A DNA stretch of 9,658 nucleotides, taken from Actinomycetes bacterium. Its GTDB lineage: Bacteria; Actinomycetota; Thermoleophilia; Gaiellales; Gaiellaceae. Below the pieces are notes generated by a model. That model saw nothing but the letters and a program-made list of their open reading frames with translations, did no database searches and was not told where the DNA came from. The translations under genes and the position numbers were made by a program. The stretch covers positions 1 through 9,658 of the forward strand of contig JAUXJK010000050.1 in the NCBI GenBank assembly GCA_030624785.1, written 5' to 3'. Below are positions 1 to 5,554 of the stretch, one piece after another (the first letter of the stretch is position 1; every line of letters starts with the position of its first letter).

Positions 1-1139
1 AGCAAGCTCGCTCCTGGTTCGTCGAATTGACCGCCGATCTGCCCGTTGAGGTGGAGCGCGACGAAGCCGGCAACATCTGGACGACTCTGCATGGTGAGCG
101 ACCCGAGTCGATCATCATCGGCGGACACCTCGACTCGGTACCGGGAGGCGGCTGGCTCGACGGCTCACTCAACGTGCTGGCGGGCTTGGAATCTCTACGG
201 CGACTTGCAGCTGCGGGAGCCCCCGCCCTCACCGTCCGGGTCGTCGATTGGGCGGACGAGGAAGGCGCACGCTTCGGCCGAAGCCTGATCGGCTCGAGCG
301 CCTGTTCTGGAAACTTCGACCCCGATGAGCTACGAGACATGCGGGACAGCGACGGAACGCGCCTCGCCGAGGCACTGGCAGCTCATGACGTCGACATCGA
401 TCGAGCCCGCGATGCCGCTCGACAGCTCGAGACGGCCGTCGCATCTCTCGAGCTTCATATCGAACAGGGCCCCGTTCTCGAGCGGCTCGGGCTGCCTCTT
501 GCGGCCGTAGTTGGAACGACCGGCATCGAGCGCCACCGCGTTCATTTCTCGGGGCAGTCTGCGCATGCAGGCTCGACTCCGATGAGCAACCGGCACGATC
601 CGACAGCCGCAGCCGCAAGGTTCCTCTTGGAGATCAGAGAGATCGCACGTCGTGGCGGCGGAGTCGGAACGGTCGGCCGAGTCGTGACGGTCCCGGGCAT
701 CGTTACGGCCGTTGCGGGTCAATGTATTGTCGAGATCGACCAACGACATGTCGAAGCGGAGCCGCTCGCAGCCATGCATGCCGAGGCGCGACGCGCGAGT
801 GACATGATCGCGAACGAAGAACGCGTCGATGTCGAATGGGAGGAGATTCTCAGACTCTCGCCGACGCACTTCGACCAAGAGCTGATCGAACTCTGTGACG
901 AGGCGATCCACGAGGTTGCGGGACAGTCACATCGAATGCCGAGCGGCCCTGGTCACGATGCGATCGAGACGGCACGCGCCGGTATCCCGACCGTCATGAT
1001 GTTCGTGCAGAGCTTGCGAGGGCTGTCGCACGAGAAGGAAGAAGACACACTCGAGGAGCACATCGAGCTCTCGGTGCGCGCACTCGATAGGCTCGTCGAC
1101 AAGACGATGAACTGGGCGCCCGCGGCCTACAACGCCTGA
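1..1139 (+). CDS. M20-family Zn-dependent amidohydrolase (N-carbamoyl-amino-acid hydrolase / beta-ureidopropionase / allantoate amidohydrolase group), 5' partial
   Basis: Cytoplasmic metallo-amidohydrolase of the hydantoinase/carbamoylase branch of peptidase family M20. Such enzymes hydrolyse N-carbamoyl or ureido amides to an amine, CO2 and ammonia. The frame is open to the left edge (in-frame from base 3, reading QARSWFVEL before an internal TTG at 27), so the true start lies outside. Relatives are about 410 residues, so some 30-40 are missing. Counting from the TTG codon, the dinuclear metal ligands are visible: H34 in GGHLDS, D45 in LDGS, E78/E79 in DEEGARF, H144 in LHIEQG and H335 in GLSHEKE. 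The dimerisation/substrate segment HAGSTPM (H180) and GPGHDA (H310) are also present. The gene ends 41 bases before a (methyl)malonate-semialdehyde dehydrogenase on the same strand. This suggests reductive pyrimidine degradation (carbamoyl-beta-alanine), but the sequence cannot settle the substrate; allantoate is the main alternative. Confidence 0.88.
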   Translation, partial: QARSWFVELTADLPVEVERDEAGNIWTTLHGERPESIIIGGHLDSVPGGGWLDGSLNVLAGLESLRRLAAAGAPALTVRVVDWADEEGARFGRSLIGSSACSGNFDPDELRDMRDSDGTRLAEALAAHDVDIDRARDAARQLETAVASLELHIEQGPVLERLGLPLAAVVGTTGIERHRVHFSGQSAHAGSTPMSNRHDPTAAAARFLLEIREIARRGGGVGTVGRVVTVPGIVTAVAGQCIVEIDQRHVEAEPLAAMHAEARRASDMIANEERVDVEWEEILRLSPTHFDQELIELCDEAIHEVAGQSHRMPSGPGHDAIETARAGIPTVMMFVQSLRGLSHEKEEDTLEEHIELSVRALDRLVDKTMNWAPAAYNA

Positions 1140-1167
1140 CGAGACGACCGTTCCGATGCAAACGACA

Positions 1168-1173
1168 GAGAGG
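1168..1173 (+). promoter_or_regulatory. Ribosome binding site of the semialdehyde dehydrogenase
   Basis: GAGAGG lies 7 bases before the ATG at 1181. It supports that start, and it suggests the gene is translated by a normal leadered mechanism from the transcript of the upstream hydrolase. Confidence 0.6.
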
Positions 1174-1180
1174 TAGTGGC

Positions 1181-2686
1181 ATGAGCAGCGACGTGCAACA
1201 TTTCGTCGGAGGCGAAAGCGTGACCGGACGGAGCGGCCGCCTCGGAGACGTCTACAACCCAGCCACGGGCGAGGTGAGTGCCCAGTGCAACTACGCCTCC
1301 GCGGAAGACGTCGACGATGCCGTTGCCGCCGCGACACTCGCAGCGAAGTCCTGGGCAAAGACCTCGATCGCCAAGAGGCTCGAGATCATCTTCAATTTCC
1401 GCAACGAATTCCTCGCTGCGCGCAACGAACTAGCCGAGTTGATCGGACGCGAGCACGGCAAGACACTGAGCGATGCTCAGGGCGAGCTTCAACGAGCCGT
1501 CGAGGCGATCGAATTTGCATGCTCAATGCCGCACCTCACCAAAGGCGAGTATTCGATGAACATTGGCGGTGAGATCGACAACTTTTCTATCCAACAACCG
1601 CTGGGCGTCGTTGCGTCGATCTCACCATTCAATTTTCCGGCCATGGTCCCGATCATGATGTCGACGATGGCCGTGGCAGTAGGCAACGCGGTCGTACTCA
1701 AGCCCTCTGAGCGCGTGCCGTCAGCGCCGGTAGAACTCGCACGCATCTGGGAACGCGCGGGCCTTCCCCCCGGCATATTCAACGTGGTGCACGGTGACAA
1801 GGAAGCGGTCGATGCACTGCTCAGCCATCCAGGGATCTCGGCTGTCAGCTTCGTGGGCTCCACCAAGGTCGCCGAGCACGTCTACGAAGAGGGTTGCCGC
1901 CACGGCCAGCGCGTCATGGCGTTTGGCGGCGGGAAGAACCACATGATCGTTCTGCCCGATGCCGATCTCGATCTCGTCGCAGATCACTTCATCGGCGCGG
2001 GATACGGATCTGCTGCGCAGCGATGCATGGCGATATCAGTCGCCGTGCCCGTGGGCGAAGAGACCGCAGACGCTCTGGTCGAGCGACTCGTCCCGCGCGT
2101 CGAAGCCCTCAAGATCGGCCCCTACGACGACACCGAAGCCGATTTCGGCCCTCTCATCACGCGGCAATCGAAGCAGACTGTAGAGCGGTTCATCGATGAG
2201 TCGCTTTCAGATGGGGCCGAACTCCGAGTCGACGGTCGCAGCTTCGAACTCGACGGCTATGAGAATGGCTTCTTCGTCGGTAGCACGCTCGTCGACCACG
2301 TCCGTCCTGACATGAGCTTCTATCGCGAAGAGGTGTTCGGCCCGGCGCGAGGCATCGTCCGCGCTGGCGATATTGACGAGGCGATCCAGCTCGTCAACGA
2401 CCACGAGTTCGGAAACGGAGTTGCGATGTTCACCAGGGACGGCCACGCTGCGCACCGCTTCTTTGAAGAGGTGGACGTCGGGATGATCGGCGTCAATGTG
2501 CCCGTACCCGTGCCTGCCGGCTACCACAACTTCGGCGGCTTGAAGCGCTCGAAGTTCGGCGAGGGATATCTGTTCGGGCCCGACGCCGCGCGCTTCTACA
2601 CGAAGATCAAGACCATCTCGGCCCGCTGGCCAGCACCAAGTGACAACGTGGATGGCCCAGACTTGACGATGCCGACAAACGAGTGA
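1181..2686 (+). CDS. mmsA: CoA-acylating methylmalonate/malonate-semialdehyde dehydrogenase
   Basis: NAD-dependent aldehyde dehydrogenase superfamily enzyme that oxidises and decarboxylates (methyl)malonate semialdehyde with CoA to propionyl-CoA or acetyl-CoA. It is used in valine, inositol and beta-alanine/pyrimidine catabolism. At 501 residues it is of family length. The Rossmann-domain signature SPFNFPAM and the KPSE cofactor segment are present. The catalytic cysteine is C282 in AAQRCMA. R281 beside it and R105 in GELQR match the two arginines that bind the substrate carboxylate in this subfamily. FGGGKNH carries Asn where ordinary aldehyde dehydrogenases have the general-base Glu, a hallmark of the CoA-acylating semialdehyde enzymes. 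The C-terminal GVNVPVPVPAG and FYTKIK blocks also fit. It follows the M20 hydrolase closely, so an operon for carbamoyl-beta-alanine breakdown is plausible. It converges on nrtR with only 10 bases between the stop codons. Confidence 0.93.
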   Translation: MSSDVQHFVGGESVTGRSGRLGDVYNPATGEVSAQCNYASAEDVDDAVAAATLAAKSWAKTSIAKRLEIIFNFRNEFLAARNELAELIGREHGKTLSDAQGELQRAVEAIEFACSMPHLTKGEYSMNIGGEIDNFSIQQPLGVVASISPFNFPAMVPIMMSTMAVAVGNAVVLKPSERVPSAPVELARIWERAGLPPGIFNVVHGDKEAVDALLSHPGISAVSFVGSTKVAEHVYEEGCRHGQRVMAFGGGKNHMIVLPDADLDLVADHFIGAGYGSAAQRCMAISVAVPVGEETADALVERLVPRVEALKIGPYDDTEADFGPLITRQSKQTVERFIDESLSDGAELRVDGRSFELDGYENGFFVGSTLVDHVRPDMSFYREEVFGPARGIVRAGDIDEAIQLVNDHEFGNGVAMFTRDGHAAHRFFEEVDVGMIGVNVPVPVPAGYHNFGGLKRSKFGEGYLFGPDAARFYTKIKTISARWPAPSDNVDGPDLTMPTNE

Positions 2687-2696
2687 GAGGACACCC

Positions 2697-3404
2697 TCAG
2701 GCGCCTGAACCCGGCGGTCGTAGAACGGCGAACTGATCCGTGACCTCGAGCTCCTGCCTACAGAATCGAAACAGCGCGGGCGGCCGGCCTCCGACAGGAC
2801 CGGACTCCCGTCTGGTTCCGGTTGGCTCGAGAACCCCCCGCCGCACGAGCACGCGCTGCAGATTCGTCGCCGTCACCTCATGCCCCAGCGCTGCGACATA
2901 GAGCTCGCGCAGCTCCGACACGGTGAATTCGATCGGCGCAAGCGCAAAACCGATGTTCGTGTACGAAAGCTTCGCGCGCAGGCGATCTCTCGCAACCAGC
3001 ACGATCTCACCGTGATCGAATGCAAGAGATGGCAGCTGATCAACCGGGTGCCAACCAGTGTCCGCCGGCACGGTCGGGTCGACATCGCTCGCGACCAGGC
3101 CGACGTAAGCCGTCGCAAGCTGCCACTCGTCAGGGTGCCGGCTCGGCTCGCTCATCGTCGTCAGCTGCTCCAAGTGGGCGACCTCGCCGACGTCGACCTT
3201 CTGTGTGAGGTGGCGGCGAATCGACGCCTCAAGGGCCTCGCGCTCCGCCAGATATCCGCCGGGCAGCGCCCAATCGCCTCTGTACGGATCCTGGGCGCGC
3301 CGCCAAAGGAGCGTCTGCAGACGACCCTGTCGTACTTGGAGTACGGCGGCAAGGCTGACGTGGGTCGCTCGAGACGGCTGCTCAGTCATCGCGGTTCGAT
3401 ACAT
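2697..3404 (-). CDS. nrtR: NrtR-family transcriptional regulator (degenerate Nudix domain + winged helix)
   Basis: Nudix-related transcriptional regulator of NAD metabolism, 235 residues. Residues about 15-150 form a Nudix-like domain (WALPGGYL at 45-52). The Nudix box at 50-72 keeps G50, E56 and R64 of G-x5-E-x7-REUxEExGU, but REU reads R-H-L, the two metal-binding glutamates are Q68 and K69, and the late Gly is D71. Hydrolysis is therefore unlikely and a ligand-sensing role is favoured; known NrtR proteins bind ADP-ribose. Residues about 158-216 (FTVSELRELY, ALGHEVTATNLQR, GRPPALFRF) match the NrtR winged-helix DNA-binding domain. It is divergent from nadC-nadA, the classic NrtR target. Start choice is uncertain. 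At 3404 a GAGG directly abuts the ATG, too close to be its ribosome site. The second ATG at 3389 has the same GAGG about 15 bases upstream. Either start leaves both domains intact. Confidence 0.88.
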   Translation of the reverse strand: MYRTAMTEQPSRATHVSLAAVLQVRQGRLQTLLWRRAQDPYRGDWALPGGYLAEREALEASIRRHLTQKVDVGEVAHLEQLTTMSEPSRHPDEWQLATAYVGLVASDVDPTVPADTGWHPVDQLPSLAFDHGEIVLVARDRLRAKLSYTNIGFALAPIEFTVSELRELYVAALGHEVTATNLQRVLVRRGVLEPTGTRRESGPVGGRPPALFRFCRQELEVTDQFAVLRPPGSGA

Positions 3405-3437
3405 CCTCGCGGACGGCGGTACTCAACGCTAGCAGCC

Positions 3438-3460
3438 GTTTTCGCTTGTGAGGCGAGAAC
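3438..3460. promoter_or_regulatory. Candidate NrtR operator (23-bp inverted repeat)
   Basis: GTTTTCGC (3438-3445) and GCGAGAAC (3453-3460) are inverted repeats matching at 7 of 8 positions, separated by 7 bases. The repeat lies in the nrtR-nadC divergent gap, just upstream of the nadC -10-like box and over the probable -35 zones of both genes. A regulator bound here could repress nadCA and its own gene together. Assignment to NrtR is inferred from position and symmetry, not from a matched published motif. Confidence 0.55.
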
Positions 3461-3481
3461 TGTGATAAACTCTGGCCACAG
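3460..3481. repeat. Second short inverted repeat in the nrtR-nadC control region
   Basis: CTGTG (3460-3464) and CACAG (3477-3481) are perfect 5-bp inverted arms 12 bases apart, overlapping the putative nadC -10 box. An alternative symmetry in the same place is AAAC (3467-3470) with GTTT (3482-3485). Short arms like these can arise by chance, so this is a weaker operator candidate than the adjacent 23-bp repeat. Confidence 0.3.
3461..3471 (+). promoter_or_regulatory. Putative -10 region for nadC-nadA
   Basis: TGTGATAAACT contains overlapping -10-like hexamers: GATAAA with an extended TG at 3461-3462, and TAAACT, which fits the actinobacterial TAnnnT pattern. No convincing -35 stands at 16-18 bases. 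A start near 3477-3480 would give a leader of about 45 bases. This is the most AT-rich spot in the gap. Confidence 0.4.
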
Positions 3482-3511
3482 GTTTTCGACTACCAAGCGT
3501 AAACCACCGAC

Positions 3512-3516
3512 GGGGA
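3512..3516 (+). promoter_or_regulatory. Ribosome binding site of nadC
   Basis: GGGGA lies 7 bases before the ATG at 3524 and supports that start, which gives an N-terminal extension of about 20 residues before the conserved domain. Confidence 0.5.
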
Positions 3517-3523
3517 CCAGCCG

Positions 3524-4411
3524 ATGACGACACAGATCGCTCAACCTGAGGCAACGGAACACGATGTTGCGATCGGTGAAGCCCAGCTGCGGTCTGAGAT
3601 CTCTCGGCTTGTCAAGGTTGCGCTTGCCGAAGACGTGGGACGTGGCGATGCCACGAGCAGCGCGATCGTCCCCCCCACGGCCACCTGCTCAGCCATGATC
3701 GTGAGTCGGGCGACGGGAGTCGTTGCGGGCCTGGAGATCGCTGAGACTGTTTTCGCGACGCTTCCCGGTTCGCCGACGCTTACTCCCCTTGTACGTGACG
3801 GCGAGCGGGTGCAAGCAGACACGCGCCTGATGTCGCTTGAAGGCACGGCGGCAACGATATTGACAGGAGAGCTAACAGCGCTGAATTTCCTCGGGCACCT
3901 GTCGGGAATTGCAACGCTCACGCACTCATACGTTGAGGCCACGCGCGGAACGAACGCGACGATTCTTGATACGCGCAAGACCACGCCCGGCCTGAGACAC
4001 GTCGAGAAGTACGCGGTCCGCTGCGGTGGTGCCAGCAATCATCGACTCGGCCTTGACGATGCCCTCATGATCAAGGACAACCATCTTCTGCTGTCAGGGA
4101 CGCTGACGGACGCGATGGCGCAGGCGCGCGAACGCACACAGCTCGAGATCACTGTCGAGGTTGAAGACATGACTGAGCTCGCGGCGGCCCTGGCCTCGCA
4201 GGCCGATCGCATCCTTCTCGACAACATGAGTGTTCCGATGATGCGAGAGGCCGTCTCTGTGGTGGACGGCCGCATTCCGCTCGAGGCGTCGGGAGGCGTA
4301 AATCTCAACACGGTGGCCGAGATCGCGCGAACGGGAGTCGACTTCATCTCAGTTGGTTCACTCACTCACTCGGCCCCGGCACTCGACGTCTCACTTGAGG
4401 TGACGGTCTGA
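3524..4411 (+). CDS. nadC: Nicotinate-nucleotide pyrophosphorylase (quinolinate phosphoribosyltransferase, carboxylating)
   Basis: Converts quinolinate and phosphoribosyl pyrophosphate to nicotinate mononucleotide, CO2 and pyrophosphate in de novo NAD synthesis (cytosol). At 295 residues it is of usual length, with a slightly long, poorly conserved first 25 residues. Visible family blocks, in order: LAEDVGRGDATS, LNFLGHLSGIAT, the active-site DTRKTTPGLRHVEK (R151, K152, H159, K162), CGGASNHRLGLDDALMIKDNH (K184), the VEVEDMTEL strand, the LLDNM motif, and EASGGVNLNTV with SVGSLTHS near the C-terminus. It is the first gene of a two-gene operon. Its TGA shares a base with the nadA ATG, implying translational coupling. 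It is read divergently from nrtR and probably controlled by it. Confidence 0.96.
   Translation: MTTQIAQPEATEHDVAIGEAQLRSEISRLVKVALAEDVGRGDATSSAIVPPTATCSAMIVSRATGVVAGLEIAETVFATLPGSPTLTPLVRDGERVQADTRLMSLEGTAATILTGELTALNFLGHLSGIATLTHSYVEATRGTNATILDTRKTTPGLRHVEKYAVRCGGASNHRLGLDDALMIKDNHLLLSGTLTDAMAQARERTQLEITVEVEDMTELAAALASQADRILLDNMSVPMMREAVSVVDGRIPLEASGGVNLNTVAEIARTGVDFISVGSLTHSAPALDVSLEVTV
4397..4403 (+). promoter_or_regulatory. Strong Shine-Dalgarno for nadA inside the nadC 3' end
   Basis: GAGGTGA, a 7-base match to the canonical anti-SD complement, sits 7 bases before the nadA ATG at 4411. It fixes that start despite the 1-base overlap with nadC. Confidence 0.7.
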
Positions 4412-5343
4412 TGGGCACCACGACCACAAGCGCGTATGTCGACATTCGAGCGCTCGCAGCCGAACGCAACGCCGTGATACTGGCCCACAACTACCAGGTG
4501 CCAGACGTCCAGGACGTAGCTGACTATGTCGGAGATTCGCTCGGCCTAGCCCGTGAGGCTGCCGCAACAGACGCCGACACCATCGTGTTCTGTGGCGTGC
4601 ACTTCATGGCTGAGACGGCAAAGATCCTCTCGCCAGAGAAGACCGTCTTGATCCCAGATCTAGACGCTGGCTGCTCGCTCGCCGATTCGATAACGGCCGA
4701 CCAGCTGCGCGATTGGAAGGCTGAACATCCGGATGCAATCGTGGTCTCCTACGTCAATACAACGGCTGAAGTAAAAGCCGAAAGCGACTACTGCTGCACC
4801 TCCGGAAACGCTCAGGCCATCATCGAAGCGATTCCCGCGGACCGAGAGATTCTGTTCCTTCCAGACATGTTCCTTGGAATGTGGCTCGAACGCGTTACCG
4901 GACGCGAATTGAACGTTTGGCTCGGCGAGTGCCATGTGCACGCCGGCATCAAACCCGAACACATTGAGCGCTGGCAGAGCGAGGCTCCAGACGCGGAACT
5001 GCTCGTGCACCCGGAGTGCGGCTGCGCGAGTCAGTGCATGGCGTTTGGCAACGACAAGACCCACATTCTGTCGACTGAGGGCATGGTCACGTTCGCGGCC
5101 CGCTCACCAAAGAAGCGCTTCATCGTTGCCACGGAGACAGGAATCCTGCACCGCCTAAGCAAGGAAGTACCTGGGAAAACGTTCGAAGCGGCGAGCGAAG
5201 ACGCAGTCTGTCGATACATGAAGATGATCACGCCTGAGAAGCTGCGGGACTCGCTCCGAGAGGAGCGCTACGAGGTCGACGTCGACCCAGGCGTCGCAGC
5301 TCGCGCTCGTGGCGCGCTCGAGCGAATGGTGTCGATCGGCTAG
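4411..5343 (+). CDS. nadA: Quinolinate synthase (4Fe-4S)
   Basis: Condenses iminoaspartate with dihydroxyacetone phosphate to quinolinate, using a [4Fe-4S] cluster. At 310 residues it is a normal-length, three-domain family member. AHNYQ (H26, Y28) is the N-terminal active-site motif. The three expected cluster cysteines are C88 in DAGCSLAD, C174 in WLGECHVHAG and C267 in AVCRYMK; their spacings (86 and 93) resemble those of characterised enzymes. Other blocks are FCGVHFMAETAK, YVNTTAEVKAESDYCC, STEGM and ATETGILHRL. HPECGCASQC adds C203, C205 and C209, which are not cluster ligands in the known structures. The gene overlaps nadC by one base. The usual partner nadB (L-aspartate oxidase) is not next to it, so iminoaspartate must come from an enzyme encoded elsewhere. 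Confidence 0.97.
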   Translation: MGTTTTSAYVDIRALAAERNAVILAHNYQVPDVQDVADYVGDSLGLAREAAATDADTIVFCGVHFMAETAKILSPEKTVLIPDLDAGCSLADSITADQLRDWKAEHPDAIVVSYVNTTAEVKAESDYCCTSGNAQAIIEAIPADREILFLPDMFLGMWLERVTGRELNVWLGECHVHAGIKPEHIERWQSEAPDAELLVHPECGCASQCMAFGNDKTHILSTEGMVTFAARSPKKRFIVATETGILHRLSKEVPGKTFEAASEDAVCRYMKMITPEKLRDSLREERYEVDVDPGVAARARGALERMVSIG

Positions 5344-5451
5344 AAGGCCGTGGCGGGCGAGCGCAGAACGCCGGCCGCCAGATCTGTCTGGGCGACTCGA
5401 CAACAGCGTCCCGCTAGCTGCCGTCTCCGTGGGCCCTTGACGCCAGCTCCA

Positions 5452-5474
5452 AGCCAATCAGTGAGTCGTTGGCT
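5452..5474. repeat. Inverted repeat upstream of liuB, candidate operator or stem-loop
   Basis: AGCCAA (5452-5457) and TTGGCT (5469-5474) form perfect 6-bp arms around 11 bases. A second pair, GAACC (5475-5479) and GGTTC (5495-5499), follows immediately. They could be operator half-sites for a liu-type regulator or RNA stems. No regulator gene is in the window to assign them to. Confidence 0.35.
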
Positions 5475-5540
5475 GAACCGTGTCTGTGTGCGATGGTTCC
5501 CTACGCGGTCTATGAACGGGCTGTAATCGGCCGCACCTCC

Positions 5541-5546
5541 TAGGCT
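5541..5546 (+). promoter_or_regulatory. Putative -10 box of liuB, implying a leaderless transcript
   Basis: TAGGCT fits TAnnnT and ends 8 bases before the ATG at 5555, so transcription would begin at or next to the start codon. No Shine-Dalgarno precedes that ATG. No clear -35 is visible. The liuC promoter shows the same 8-base spacing. Confidence 0.42.
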
Positions 5547-5554
5547 GCTTGGTG

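Larger units (their letters stand above)
5344..5554. other. Intergenic region between nadA and liuB
   Basis: There is no convincing gene in these 211 bases; only a 16-codon ATG frame (5493-5543) is present. A GC-rich imperfect stem (5346-5355 with 5369-5376, bulged) follows nadA but has no T-run, so intrinsic termination is unproven. Further in, two adjacent inverted repeats (5452-5474 and 5475-5499) precede a -10-like TAGGCT. The likely contents are the nadA transcript end and the liuB promoter/operator. Confidence 0.5.

Noticed and set aside
330..911. 193-codon minus-strand open frame inside the M20 hydrolase
   Set aside because: No family motif is visible, and the plus-strand frame carries every metal ligand of the hydrolase. 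It is explained by high third-position GC.
2880..3527. 215-codon plus-strand open frame opposite nrtR, running into the nadC start
   Set aside because: It is antisense to a clearly conserved two-domain protein. Its translation is arginine-rich and low in recognisable motifs, and it would cover the nrtR-nadC control region. A GC-rich shadow frame.
5346..5376. GC-rich stem after nadA as an intrinsic terminator
   Set aside because: The arms match only with a 2-base bulge and no T-run follows. Not enough to call a terminator.
5493..5543. 16-codon ATG frame before liuB, as a possible leader peptide
   Set aside because: There is no ribosome site, no run of regulatory codons and no attenuator-like stem with a T-run. 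It ends inside the putative -10 box, so it would not be transcribed from the liuB promoter.
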